The notes under the pieces are model-generated. The model saw only the letters and a program-made list of their open reading frames with translations. It was not told the DNA's origin and searched no databases. Of a stretch of 64,000 nucleotides of DNA, positions 18,459 through 27,240 are shown piece by piece. How positions within the stretch are numbered: position 1 is the stretch's first letter; the number at the start of each line of letters is the position of its first letter. The DNA comes from Chitinophagaceae bacterium (GTDB lineage Bacteria; Bacteroidota; Bacteroidia; Chitinophagales; Chitinophagaceae), in NCBI GenBank assembly GCA_028288585.1, contig JAQBNL010000017.1:1-64000 (forward strand), in the 5' to 3' direction. The translations under genes were made by a program, and so were the position numbers.

Positions 18459-19094
18459 TTATACCGCTTTTTGATATGCAAGATTGGTATATACAATTTC
18501 AGTTAATTGCCTTTCAGATCCTTCAATCATTTTTGTATGGCAGCCACAAATATTCATAATAGAATCATTTATATCCTGCGTAAACCCGCTTTTGGGATAG
18601 GCACAAAAAAGACAAAATTGATGCTGCTCAGAAAATTTATTCCACAGGTGTTCCAAATGTACAGTTGCGCCGTTTAATCCCTGTGCCCATAAAATAGCAA
18701 CCATTTCGCCAAATGCACGGATGCGGCGCTGCCTGCAGTTACCTCTTTCAATAATAGCCGATACAGTCTTCATAAAGAGATCTTCATCGGGCCAGCCATT
18801 TACCATAAACTTTGAAAGCGTTTCCTCAGCATCCAGTGGAATATAGCGCTCATCTTTTATTAAAGTTTCAACGCTTACACCATAACTTGATAACCGGTGC
18901 TCCAATGCTTTTAAATGAACGGAAGTTGCAATAACAATTACACATTCGCCTGCATTTATTCCGCCCCCGATAAAACCGGATAAGGCATCAAGAAAAACCT
19001 CATCATTTTCATATATCTGTACCACGTGATCACAAGGGGCAATTTCTCCCCAAAATATATCGGCATTAGAACGTTTCCAGAGGGCGGTATTCAT
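18459..19094 (-). CDS. MEDS domain-containing sensory protein
   Basis: 211 residues matching the MEDS (DcmR-type sensory) pattern. It has an early HVVQIYENDEVFLDALSGFI followed by GECVIVIATSVHLKALE, a RIRAFGEMVAILWAQG segment, LEHLWN, and an FCLFCAYP stretch near the C-terminus. The fold is RecA/KaiC-like without an obvious Walker A motif. In other bacteria the domain occurs with histidine kinases or regulators and is thought to sense small organic molecules. Here it is stand-alone with no kinase adjacent. Confidence 0.75.
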   Translation of the reverse strand: MNTALWKRSNADIFWGEIAPCDHVVQIYENDEVFLDALSGFIGGGINAGECVIVIATSVHLKALEHRLSSYGVSVETLIKDERYIPLDAEETLSKFMVNGWPDEDLFMKTVSAIIERGNCRQRRIRAFGEMVAILWAQGLNGATVHLEHLWNKFSEQHQFCLFCAYPKSGFTQDINDSIMNICGCHTKMIEGSERQLTEIVYTNLAYQKAV

Positions 19095-19202
19095 ACTTTG
19101 ATTTTATTTATTGGATAATGAGTTAGCAATAAGGCTGCCAACGTTTATTTATCCTGTAATAAAAACTATAATTTTTTATCATCTCACCAGGTTGATCCGT
19201 TA

Positions 19203-20069
19203 TTATAACCGGCTTCCTACCTTACTGCTGTTGGAACACATTTTATCAATTTCAATTCCCGGTTTATTATTATTTTTTACAACCCATTTAAATGCTTTCC
19301 ATTCTTCTCCCTGGGCATCTTTAATAATTATTCCATCAAATTTTGGGGTACCCATATCCAGTCCCGGCACTTTGGCATCAGTAACCCATCTTCCTTTTAC
19401 AGGCTGTTTGCCAAAGTCCTCATACCATGTATACGTACCATCAGCATTGATCTGTATGCCCGGTGATCTTCCCCAAAACACATTGCCATTTCCTATAGCA
19501 ACTTCCGTTAATGACCATTTACCAAAGAGGAATGTTATTCCAGGCGCATTGGCAGAAATAGTATTTGGGTTTTTAACCAGGTCCCTGTCAACCCATTCAT
19601 CAAACGTGGCCTTGCAGCCTGTGTAGTGAACTTTATACCTGCCATTGCCAACGGCAATAACAGTTCCGCGGTTATGTCCACGGGTTGCATCATAGTATGT
19701 ATCAACCTGGTCGCCCACTTTAAAATCACCGCCCTCGTTTTTGCCGGCTTCCTTATCATTATTTTTATTTTCATCCTGCGCCTGTTTATTATTTTTACCG
19801 GGCAAAGCACGTACAGTATTTGCCGGTGCGGTCCAATACCTGTTAGGTGCATTTACATCATCTGTTTGTATCCTGTATCCGAAACCCCTGCCGGACTCAC
19901 GCCAGTCTATAACTTCTAAAACAGTTGCCGGTACCCATACATAAGACATATTTCTTACTTCAATTTTATCTCCCGCTTTCCATTTAGGCTCATCCTGTGC
20001 ATATATTTTTAATACGCCGGCCAGCAATATGGCTGCAGCAAAAAGAACTGATAAAAATTTTTGTTTCAT
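19203..20069 (-). CDS. Secreted protein with two Tudor/SH3-like repeats
   Basis: 288 residues. The signal peptide ends near IYAQDE. Two similar 50-60 residue segments follow: WKAGDKIEVRN...WVPATVLEV (about 29-85) and FKVGDQVDTYY...RGTVIAVGNGRYKVHY (about 116-165, ending in FDEWVDRDLV). This pattern resembles Agenet/Tudor-knot or MBT-like SH3 barrels. Between them is a Lys/Asn-rich linker. The C-terminal 110 residues form a lipocalin-like strand-rich region (INADGTYTWYEDFG). No enzymatic motif was seen; such barrels usually bind peptides or polymers. Confidence 0.6.
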   Translation of the reverse strand: MKQKFLSVLFAAAILLAGVLKIYAQDEPKWKAGDKIEVRNMSYVWVPATVLEVIDWRESGRGFGYRIQTDDVNAPNRYWTAPANTVRALPGKNNKQAQDENKNNDKEAGKNEGGDFKVGDQVDTYYDATRGHNRGTVIAVGNGRYKVHYTGCKATFDEWVDRDLVKNPNTISANAPGITFLFGKWSLTEVAIGNGNVFWGRSPGIQINADGTYTWYEDFGKQPVKGRWVTDAKVPGLDMGTPKFDGIIIKDAQGEEWKAFKWVVKNNNKPGIEIDKMCSNSSKVGSRL

Positions 20070-20318
20070 AGTATGTTTCTCCCGGTTTAGTTTATGAGTA
20101 TTTATTTAAAAGTATAGTTTCAAAATGTAATACCTCTATTTATTTTTTATTCTTAAGTCCTCATTGAAAACGCGGACTGGTTGAGGGAGCTTAATTTCTT
20201 TTTACGCCACACAATTGTGAAAGTTTTACTAAACCCCAAACCCGGTTAAACTGAATCGTTGTTTAATCACTCTTATGTGCAGTAAACACACACTTCATCA
20301 AACATAAAATTTATTAAA

Positions 20319-20768
20319 ATGAAAAGATTTCACGCATTCATCATGCTGCTTGCCATTGGCAGCGCCACTTTTACCGGTTGTATGCCCGGCAGAAATGCAA
20401 CAAAAGGTATATTGGGCGGCGGAACAGGTGTTGGCGGCACAGTAGTAAAAACAGTTGGTACCGTGGTAGGACTTATCCTGCTTTCTAAACTTATTAAGTC
20501 AGTACTAAAGACAGTAACGGGAAGTAAATCCTTTGAAAGCTTTGCACAAAACGAAACTTTTAAGAACAACTTTAATGAGGATACAAAGCTTAATTCCTTT
20601 GCACAAAATGATTTTTTAAAAACAGCATTGCAGGTTGTGGTGGCACAACATTACCAGATTCCGCTTACTACAGTTGTAAACAATTATACAAGTTTAAATA
20701 CTGTGGGCGACCTCTCTACTTTTATAGGACAAAATGCAAGCGCTAAAGTATTAAATGAGATCAAATAA
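20319..20768 (+). CDS. Small lipoprotein, unknown function
   Basis: 149 residues with a signal peptide and lipobox at Cys21 (TFTGC). A Gly/Val-rich stretch (GGGTGVGGTVVKTVG) forms a hydrophobic segment of about residues 35-60. The rest carries two short similar pieces, SFAQNETFKNNF and SFAQNDFLKTAL. I do not recognise the family. A terminator follows directly, so it is a single-gene unit. Confidence 0.6.
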   Translation: MKRFHAFIMLLAIGSATFTGCMPGRNATKGILGGGTGVGGTVVKTVGTVVGLILLSKLIKSVLKTVTGSKSFESFAQNETFKNNFNEDTKLNSFAQNDFLKTALQVVVAQHYQIPLTTVVNNYTSLNTVGDLSTFIGQNASAKVLNEIK

Positions 20769-20797
20769 TACACGGAGCTAATTATCCGTGATTATTT
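20764..20797 (+). terminator. Terminator of the small lipoprotein gene
   Basis: CACGGA / TCCGTG stem extended by AATAAT / ATTATT around an 8-base loop, ending in an AT-rich ATTATTT tail. Confidence 0.65.
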
Positions 20798-20856
20798 ACT
20801 ATGCAGAATCAAGATCTGTCGCACTTTATTTAATTATGGATTCGTGAGACGGTTAA

Positions 20857-21008
20857 CTGGCGCAAGCGTCCGCTTGTGCCCTGAAAAGAATTGCAATATG
20901 TGAGAGATTATTACCAGCTTATTGTTTTTATAAAACTTAGAGAGTTGAAGTGTTTGGATAATGATGGTTGAGGCTATGTTATAAGGCACAAGCGGACGCT
21001 TGCGCCAG
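20857..21008. repeat. Pair of exact 24-bp inverted repeats, each itself quasi-palindromic
   Basis: Copies at 20857-20880 and 20985-21008 are exact reverse complements 104 bases apart. Each contains CAAGCG...CGCTTG dyad symmetry and is far richer in G+C than its surroundings. This is the form of REP-like palindromes mobilised by RAYT transposases in many genomes. No transposase is present in the window. The gap sits between a terminator and the end of the WG-repeat gene. Confidence 0.8.
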
Positions 21009-21061
21009 CGAAATTTTTTTAATTATGAATGGTAGGTGTAACCTGGCGCCATAAGAGGGGT

Positions 21062-22198
21062 TTAAGTTTTTCTTTTCCCATTTTTATCAAAGCTTATGAA
21101 TTTGCCTTTTTGCCTTGCCTGCAAAGTACCATTGCCGGTATTTTTTACATCATCATATATTAGCGGCACTATGGTTATGCCTTTAAGGTTTATAGCGCCC
21201 CATTTTCCATTCTTTTTTACGGGGCTTAATTCGTCTTCAAAGTTATCAGCATATTCATAAATAAACGGGGTTATCAATTTACCGTTGCTATTTATAAATC
21301 CATACATTTTATTTAATATCAATCTCATTATCCCGTTATTCATCCTGTCATTTTCATTTTCTATATCGTATATAAAGGGTATGATAATATTGCCGAAGCT
21401 GTTAATAAACCCATACTTCCCCTTATACTTCATTTCAGACAAGCCATTTATAAAACCAATACCATCATCAAATATCAATGGTATAACTTCTATGTTGTTT
21501 GCATCCACAAAACCGTATTTATTATTGCTTTTTACCATGGCAAGCCCTTCGTGATAGGGATATTTATGATCGTAGGTTATCACCACATCAGGCATTTCAT
21601 TTTGCAGTCCATCCTGTAAAATAATATCATGCGATGGATGACCATCATAAAATACCGAGGCATACCATTCAGTAGATTTATATTTTTTATTTACAAGCAC
21701 TTCTTTATCATAAACAATAGGCAAAACAACCTTTCCTTTTTTATTTACAAGCCCAAATTTGCCATTCAGTTTTACGCAGTAATACCCGTTTGTATCATCG
21801 TGAGTGTACAAATTTGCTGCACCTACACCATCATAAATTATTGGAATTACCGGCTGATCATTTTTATTTAAAAAGCCCCATTTAAGGGTAGCTTTTGATT
21901 GTGCTGCTTTTAATCCATATACATCAAAGCTTTCTCTGGTAAAATTGTAATCACTGTTATCTGTAGCAGGGGTTATTTCTTCATTTTGCGGGGGCGAATT
22001 AACCGGTTGTGGTTTTACAGCGGGTTTGTTATGGATAACTGCTTCGTTTCTTTTTTGTTCTGCTATCTTATCTGCATTGCTGCGGACGTTGCCATTTTTA
22101 TCATAGGTAGAAATATATTGTGCCCGAAGATTATTTATAGGTATCAACCCCACCAAAATTAACAGCACGTGAAAAACGATTTTGCAAAATTTCATCAT
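21062..22198 (-). CDS. Exported WG-repeat protein
   Basis: 378 residues from the ATG at 22198 (MMKFCKI); the frame continues to 22213. After a signal peptide (ending near LRAQYIS) and a Pro/Asn-rich linker there are six or more WG-type repeats of about 45-50 residues, for example WGFLNKNDQPVIPIIYDG, YGFVDANNIEVIPLIFDD, YGFINSFGNIIIPFIYD and WGAINLKGITIVPLIYDD. WG repeats are abundant in Bacteroidota and are thought to form beta-rich binding surfaces; function is unknown. A 70-base gap separates it from the divergent restriction-modification gene. Confidence 0.85.
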   Translation of the reverse strand: MMKFCKIVFHVLLILVGLIPINNLRAQYISTYDKNGNVRSNADKIAEQKRNEAVIHNKPAVKPQPVNSPPQNEEITPATDNSDYNFTRESFDVYGLKAAQSKATLKWGFLNKNDQPVIPIIYDGVGAANLYTHDDTNGYYCVKLNGKFGLVNKKGKVVLPIVYDKEVLVNKKYKSTEWYASVFYDGHPSHDIILQDGLQNEMPDVVITYDHKYPYHEGLAMVKSNNKYGFVDANNIEVIPLIFDDGIGFINGLSEMKYKGKYGFINSFGNIIIPFIYDIENENDRMNNGIMRLILNKMYGFINSNGKLITPFIYEYADNFEDELSPVKKNGKWGAINLKGITIVPLIYDDVKNTGNGTLQARQKGKFISFDKNGKRKT

Positions 22199-22282
22199 AT
22201 ATAATTTAAGCAACTAACAATATGGGTTATTTATATGGATTAATAATATTTATTTACTAAAGGGTTTATCAAAAAAAACAAT

Positions 22283-25200
22283 ATGATATCCCAATGGGAT
22301 TATGATTATTCAATTTCACTGTTATATAATACTGTTGAGCTTTCTTATATTGCGTTACGAACTTTTATGAAATTAACTGCGCAATCACCAACGAAGTCTC
22401 TTAATAAAGCTTACCTAAAAGAAAAGATAGGGCGTAATAATATTGAAGCTTTTAAGAAAAATCTTATCCTCCTGCTTGATAGCGCAAAATCACATCTAAG
22501 CGAAGAGACTATTAAAGATTATCTAACACAATTTTTGAGAAATACATGGTACCACATTGACCATGCAATAACTATCAATAATGAAAGGCAGGATTTATGC
22601 ATCCATTCTGGAAAATCTACAGACTCAGTTGGTGTCATTATAGAAGTAAAAAAAATGGACAGTTCTGAGATGATTAGTGAGTCCAAGCCAAATGTAAAAG
22701 CGCTGCATGAATTAGTGTTATACTATTTGAAAGAACGAATAACTATTGGCAATAATGAGATAAAATTTTTATTAGCTACCGATATAAACAAATGGGTGTT
22801 GTTTGATGCTAATGAATTTGATAAAAAAATATATAACAACCCAAAAATCAGAAAGCTTTATCAAATATATGTGAAGGATAAAAAAGATAACATCTTCTTT
22901 TATGAAGAGATAAAAAAAATTCTTTCTGAAAATGATGAAACATTCACAGCTACATATTTCAATCTTAATGATTATAAAAAAACGATAACTAATACAGACA
23001 AGGAAGACGATAAAAAACTGATTGCTCTATATAAAATATTTAGCCCTACTCATTTACTGAAATTACCATTTGCTAATGACAGCAATAGTCTTAATAAAGA
23101 TTTTTATTCCGAGTTGCTTCATATTATAGGGTTAGAAGAAATAAAAGATGGAGGCAAAAAGCTTATTCAAAGAAAAAAAGATACCAGTGAGGCTTCTTTA
23201 CTTGAAAATGCTATTATCAAATTAAAAGATAAAGATTGTTTGCGGGATATATCGGAGGTAACCCGATTCGGACATACTACGGATGAACAATACTATAATA
23301 TTGCGCTGGAACTTTGTATTACCTGGATCAATCGTATTTTATTTCTGAAGCTATTGGAAGCCCAACTCTACATTTATCAGCAGGGTGATAAAGAGTATTT
23401 ATTTCTTAATGATAAACTTATACCTGACTATGATGAACTAAACAATCTTTTTTTACAAGTATTGGCAGAAAAGCCTGAAACAAGAAGAGAAAGATTAAAA
23501 ACTAAATTTAGTAAAGTACCTTATCTCAACAGCTCATTATTCGAACGTACTGAATTAGAAAGAAAGACTATTGACATTAGTGCGCTGGATAATGGAATTA
23601 TTCTACCCCTGTACGATAAAACAATATTAAAAGAAACTTCAGGAAAAAGGAGGCAATTAGGTTTATCAACATTATCATATTTATTTGCCTTTCTTGATAG
23701 TTATGATTTTAGTAGTGAAGGCAATGCAGAGATACAGGAAGAAAATAAAACGCTGATTAATGCAAGTGTACTTGGATTAATTTTTGAAAAGATAAATGGT
23801 TATAAAGAAGGCTCTTTTTTTACACCGGGTTTTATCACTATGTACATCTGCCGGCAAACGCTGCGACAAACAGTTGTGCAAAAATTCAATGAGACTAATA
23901 ACTGGAATTGCAAAACACTAGAAGATGTACAGGAGAAAATTGAATTTCAGGACAAGGAAAAAAGGCAACAAGCGAACAATATCATTAATTCACTTACTAT
24001 CTGCGATATTGCTGTAGGCAGTGGTCATTTTCTCGTGAGTGCATTAAACGAACTTATTTCCATTAAACATGAGCTGAAAATATTGCAATACAGGCACAAC
24101 TGGCAACGCATTAAAGAATACAGTTTTGAAATAGTAAATGATGAATTAATAATAGAAGACATAGAAACTGAGGATCTGTTCGAATATACATTGAATAAGA
24201 AAGGTAATATAAAACCCGAGTTGCAGCATTTACAGGAAACATTATTTCATGAAAAAGAAACGCTTATTGAAAACTGTTTATTTGGTGTTGATATTAACGC
24301 CAACAGTGTAAAAATTTGCCGTTTGCGTCTTTGGATAGAGCTATTAAAAAATTCTTATTATACAAAGGAGAGCAACTATGCTCAGTTGGAAACTCTGCCA
24401 AACATTGACATTAATATTAAGCAGGGAAATAGCTTAATTAGCCGCTTTCATCTTGATGATGATCTTACACATACCCTTCAAAAAAACAAGTGGACTATAG
24501 ATAGTTATAAAATCGCTGTTCAAACTTATCGTAACGCACAAAGCAAGGGTGAAAAACGTGAGATGGAAGAAGTAATTGACACCATTAAAAAAGATTTTCG
24601 CAGCGATATATCTACTTATGATCCGATTAATAAAAAACTTAACAAGTTTCGCGGCGAATTGATGAAAATGAAACAGGAAGATCTTTTCAGTAGCAATACT
24701 CAAAAGAAAATAAAAGCCAATAAAGAATTAGAAAAACTTAGCAGGCAGATTGCAATATTGGAAAAAGAAAAGGAAGATATCCAAAACAATTCCATTTACA
24801 GAGAGGCTTTTGAGTGGCGGTTTGAATTTCCGGAAGTGCTGGATAATGATGGTAGGTTTATTGGATTCGATGCTGTAATTGGGAATCCACCTTATATACA
24901 ATTACAGAAAATGGGTAATGAATCAGAAGTGCTGGGTAAACATGGATTTGAGACATTTACAAGAACCGGAGATATATATCAGCTATTTTATGAACAAGGT
25001 GTCAGGTTGCTTAAACAAAATGGTCACTTAGGCTATATTACCAGCAACAAATGGATGCGTACCAACTATGGTAGTGTAACCAGAAAATTCTTATCAGAAA
25101 AATGCAATACATTTCTTGTCGTTGATTTTGGTATGGCTCAAATATTTGATTCAGCAACAACCTATACTAATATTTTATTGCTTTCTAAATCAGTTCCTGC

Positions 25201-26218
25201 AAATACTATTAAACTATGCCGGATAAAAAAAGATTATCACACTTCAATTCTTTTGGAAGACTATATAGATTTCGCATCCGTAGAAGTAGCGAATCCTGGT
25301 GAAAATACTTGGATAGCTTACGACAAAAAAGAATATGAATTAATCAAGAAAATTGTAGCGCAAGGAAAACCACTTAACGAGTGGAAGATTCAAATAAACA
25401 GAGGTATTTTGACCGGCTTTAATGAAGCTTTTATAATTGATACGCAAATAAGAAATAAACTAGTTGAAGAAGACCCCTGTAGTGCAGAAATTATTAAGCC
25501 GATATTAAGAGGAGAAGATATTAAAGCCTATGTTCCTGCTTGGGCTGGTTTATGGGTTATAGGCACCTTTCCTGCATTGAAAATTAATATTGAACAGTAT
25601 CCGGCTATAGAAAAATATCTGAATAATTTCAAAGAGAAATTAATGCCTAAGCCAAGGAATTATAATGATGATAAGCAAGGCAAATGGAAAGGTCGGAAGA
25701 ATGGCTCCTACAAATGGTTTGAAACGCAAGACAACATCTCATATTATAAGGATTTTTTAAGTCCAAAGATTATTTATCCGAACATGACTAAGTTCATGCC
25801 GTTTGTATACGATAAACACCAGTTTTTTACCAACCAGAAATGCTTTATAATAACGGGTAAACATTTAGGGTTTCTGACAGCATTCTTTAATTCCAGAATT
25901 TTTCGTTTTGTTTTTAAGGAATACTTTCCAGAACTTCTTGGAGATACGAGAGAACTAAGTAAGGTCTTCTTTGAAACGGCTACAGTCAAAACAGTTGATG
26001 ATAGTACTAATAAGATTTTTGAAAATCTTGTACATCAGATTGAAGAGATAAAAAAAGTTGGGAAAAATACTATTCCATTTGAACAACTGATTGAACAGAA
26101 GCTTGCGGAACTCTATCTGCTTTCTGCCACAGACATGTTATTAATAGAATCTTCTGAAAAGCTCTCTGGATCTAGCGATGAAAGAATTATTGAACGTTCT
26201 GCATCGGTAAGTTCATAA
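22283..26218 (+). CDS. Type IIG restriction-modification enzyme (Eco57I-like), invertible C-terminus
   Basis: 1311 residues in one chain. An N-terminal PD-(D/E)XK-like nuclease site is seen as Asp104 and Glu121-Val-Lys123 (VGVIIEVKK). The amino-MTase domain has the AdoMet motif DIAVGSGHF near residues 575-583 and catalytic NPPY at 868-871, for N6-adenine methylation. A TaqI-like specificity domain with the PILRGEDIK hallmark occupies roughly 1050-1200, then a helical tail. One protein thus cuts unmodified and methylates own DNA. From residue 1179 the coding sequence lies in a segment bounded by 18-bp inverted repeats, and an alternative tail is encoded on the other strand. No separate subunit genes are adjacent. 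Recognition site unknown. Confidence 0.9.
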   Translation: MISQWDYDYSISLLYNTVELSYIALRTFMKLTAQSPTKSLNKAYLKEKIGRNNIEAFKKNLILLLDSAKSHLSEETIKDYLTQFLRNTWYHIDHAITINNERQDLCIHSGKSTDSVGVIIEVKKMDSSEMISESKPNVKALHELVLYYLKERITIGNNEIKFLLATDINKWVLFDANEFDKKIYNNPKIRKLYQIYVKDKKDNIFFYEEIKKILSENDETFTATYFNLNDYKKTITNTDKEDDKKLIALYKIFSPTHLLKLPFANDSNSLNKDFYSELLHIIGLEEIKDGGKKLIQRKKDTSEASLLENAIIKLKDKDCLRDISEVTRFGHTTDEQYYNIALELCITWINRILFLKLLEAQLYIYQQGDKEYLFLNDKLIPDYDELNNLFLQVLAEKPETRRERLKTKFSKVPYLNSSLFERTELERKTIDISALDNGIILPLYDKTILKETSGKRRQLGLSTLSYLFAFLDSYDFSSEGNAEIQEENKTLINASVLGLIFEKINGYKEGSFFTPGFITMYICRQTLRQTVVQKFNETNNWNCKTLEDVQEKIEFQDKEKRQQANNIINSLTICDIAVGSGHFLVSALNELISIKHELKILQYRHNWQRIKEYSFEIVNDELIIEDIETEDLFEYTLNKKGNIKPELQHLQETLFHEKETLIENCLFGVDINANSVKICRLRLWIELLKNSYYTKESNYAQLETLPNIDINIKQGNSLISRFHLDDDLTHTLQKNKWTIDSYKIAVQTYRNAQSKGEKREMEEVIDTIKKDFRSDISTYDPINKKLNKFRGELMKMKQEDLFSSNTQKKIKANKELEKLSRQIAILEKEKEDIQNNSIYREAFEWRFEFPEVLDNDGRFIGFDAVIGNPPYIQLQKMGNESEVLGKHGFETFTRTGDIYQLFYEQGVRLLKQNGHLGYITSNKWMRTNYGSVTRKFLSEKCNTFLVVDFGMAQIFDSATTYTNILLLSKSVPANTIKLCRIKKDYHTSILLEDYIDFASVEVANPGENTWIAYDKKEYELIKKIVAQGKPLNEWKIQINRGILTGFNEAFIIDTQIRNKLVEEDPCSAEIIKPILRGEDIKAYVPAWAGLWVIGTFPALKINIEQYPAIEKYLNNFKEKLMPKPRNYNDDKQGKWKGRKNGSYKWFETQDNISYYKDFLSPKIIYPNMTKFMPFVYDKHQFFTNQKCFIITGKHLGFLTAFFNSRIFRFVFKEYFPELLGDTRELSKVFFETATVKTVDDSTNKIFENLVHQIEEIKKVGKNTIPFEQLIEQKLAELYLLSATDMLLIESSEKLSGSSDERIIERSASVSS
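25817..25834 (+). repeat. Left inverted-repeat arm (inside RM gene, codons 1179-1184)
   Basis: CACCAGTTTTTTACCAAC, exact reverse complement of 26491-26508. It encodes HQFFTN within the specificity domain. Confidence 0.9.
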
Positions 26219-26508
26219 AGATCAAAAATTTTATTATCAATTTCCTTTTCAAGCTCTTTAGTTGATAGTTTATTTTCTTTATTTCTTATAATAACATCAT
26301 TGATTTGTTTAAACCAATCTTCATACATAGCAGGCTTTACTGAAATCGTCTCAAAAAAAATTTTACGCATTTCACGTGTTTCACCTAACAATTCAGGAAA
26401 ATAATCTTTAAATGTAAACTTGAAAAGTTTGGAGTTCAAAAAAGCTGTTAGATATTCTAGACTATTACCAGTCACAATAAACGACTTATCGTTGGTAAAA
26501 AACTGGTG
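26113..26508 (-). CDS. Silent alternative C-terminal cassette of the RM enzyme
   Basis: Read from the right arm, this frame gives 131 residues beginning HQFFTNDKSFIVTG and ending at a stop at 26113. By hand alignment about two thirds of its first 58 residues match the tail now attached to the RM gene (LTAF.NS, YFPELLG, TRE, FFET, VK are shared), then the two diverge. No start codon or promoter of its own is convincing; a GTG at 26475 is internal to the conserved fold. It makes sense only as a cassette to be joined to the body of the gene. Its last 106 bases overlap, antisense, the end of the expressed tail. Confidence 0.8.
   Translation of the reverse strand, partial: HQFFTNDKSFIVTGNSLEYLTAFLNSKLFKFTFKDYFPELLGETREMRKIFFETISVKPAMYEDWFKQINDVIIRNKENKLSTKELEKEIDNKIFDLYELTDAERSIILSSLDPESFSEDSINNMSVAESR
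26491..26508 (-). repeat. Right inverted-repeat arm
   Basis: GTTGGTAAAAAACTGGTG on +, exact complement of the left arm. It lies 23 bases before the invertase ATG, so about 41 bases upstream of that gene stay the same in either orientation. Confidence 0.9.
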
Positions 26509-26531
26509 ATATAATTATACTTTAGTGAAAA

Positions 26532-27125
26532 ATGATTTATGCGTATATCCGGGTAAGTACCGATAAACAAACAACAGAGAACCAGCGTTTCGAAATAACG
26601 AATTTTGCTAAACGTAGAGATTTTAAAATCGCAAAATGGATTGAAGAAACAATCAGTTCAAGAAAAGATCTTAATGAGCGAGCCTTTGGAATGCTCCTTA
26701 AAAAATTAAAAGCTCATGATATTCTTATTGTTACCGAGATTTCTAGGATGGGCAGAAATTTATTGCAAATCATGAGCATTTTAAACCTCTGCATGGAACA
26801 GCAGGTAAAGGTTTTTGCGATCAAAGAAGGTTATGAACTTGGAGATAATATTAATTCAAAAGTATTAGCATTTGCCTTTGGTCTATCCGCAGAAATAGAA
26901 CGCACTTTGATTTCTCAGCGAATTAAAGAAGCTCTTGCAAGAAAAAAGGCAGAAGGTGTGAAGTTAGGTCGTCCTATAGGCAGCAAAAAGAAGAATCCGA
27001 AACTTGAAAGACATGCAGAGTATATTCAAAAAAGGATAGAAGCAGGAGCAACACAAATTGAAATTGCAAGAAAATTAAAAGTACATCGTCATACTGTTAA
27101 AGACTGGATTAAATTAAATTTTTAA
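26532..27125 (+). CDS. Mpi-type serine recombinase / DNA invertase
   Basis: 197 residues. The resolvase/invertase catalytic domain opens AYIRVSTDKQTTENQ, with the nucleophilic Ser9 in the usual RVST motif. Further family stretches are EISRMGRNLLQIM and the E-helix region AEIERTLISQRIKEALARKKAEG, followed by KLGRP and a C-terminal helix-turn-helix (ATQIEIARKLKVHRHTVKDW). The compact size fits invertases such as the Bacteroides master invertase Mpi rather than large serine integrases. It sits 23 bases beyond the right arm of the RM inverted repeat, which makes it the natural candidate for flipping that segment; it could also act at distant sites. Confidence 0.88.
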   Translation: MIYAYIRVSTDKQTTENQRFEITNFAKRRDFKIAKWIEETISSRKDLNERAFGMLLKKLKAHDILIVTEISRMGRNLLQIMSILNLCMEQQVKVFAIKEGYELGDNINSKVLAFAFGLSAEIERTLISQRIKEALARKKAEGVKLGRPIGSKKKNPKLERHAEYIQKRIEAGATQIEIARKLKVHRHTVKDWIKLNF

Positions 27126-27240
27126 TAACTCTTTTATATATGGACCTCTACTTTCCATGAATATTTTGTTGCAGCAAATAGTTAATTCTTCAATTGCATT
27201 AAAAAAATTACTTTCAATTACCAAAACTTCAATCATACTT

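Larger units (their letters stand above)
25817..26508. other. Predicted invertible DNA segment switching the RM C-terminus
   Basis: The segment is bounded by exact inverted copies of CACCAGTTTTTTACCAAC. It contains the last 133 codons of the RM gene on + and a homologous 131-codon tail on -. Both tails begin with the same six codons (HQFFTN) contributed by the repeat and are in the same reading phase relative to it. Inversion would therefore give a 1309-residue full-length protein instead of 1311. Homology stops abruptly outside the arms. The adjacent serine recombinase is the likely catalyst. Confidence 0.8.

Noticed and set aside
19111-19626. 171-residue plus-strand frame opposite the Tudor-like gene
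   Set aside because: The minus-strand gene has a signal peptide and domain structure; this frame has none.
22283-26218. BREX/Pgl system (PglX-like methylase)
   Set aside because: Phase-variable PglX is known, but no brxA/B/C, pglZ or brxL gene is adjacent, and an N-terminal nuclease-like motif favours type IIG.
26113-26475. Minus-strand 120-residue frame as an independent gene
   Set aside because: It starts at a GTG inside a conserved fold and lacks the N-terminal part of the domain; it fits better as the silent tail cassette read from the right repeat arm.
27114-27236. 40-residue minus-strand frame (MIEVLVIESNFF...) between invertase and TMEM175 gene
   Set aside because: Could be a small gene, but it overlaps the invertase end, lies in the promoter region of the next gene, and has no recognisable motif or promoter.
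27157-27240. N-terminal extension of the TMEM175-like protein
   Set aside because: The family begins shortly before RxxxFSD, matching the ATG at 27241; the extension is not conserved-looking.
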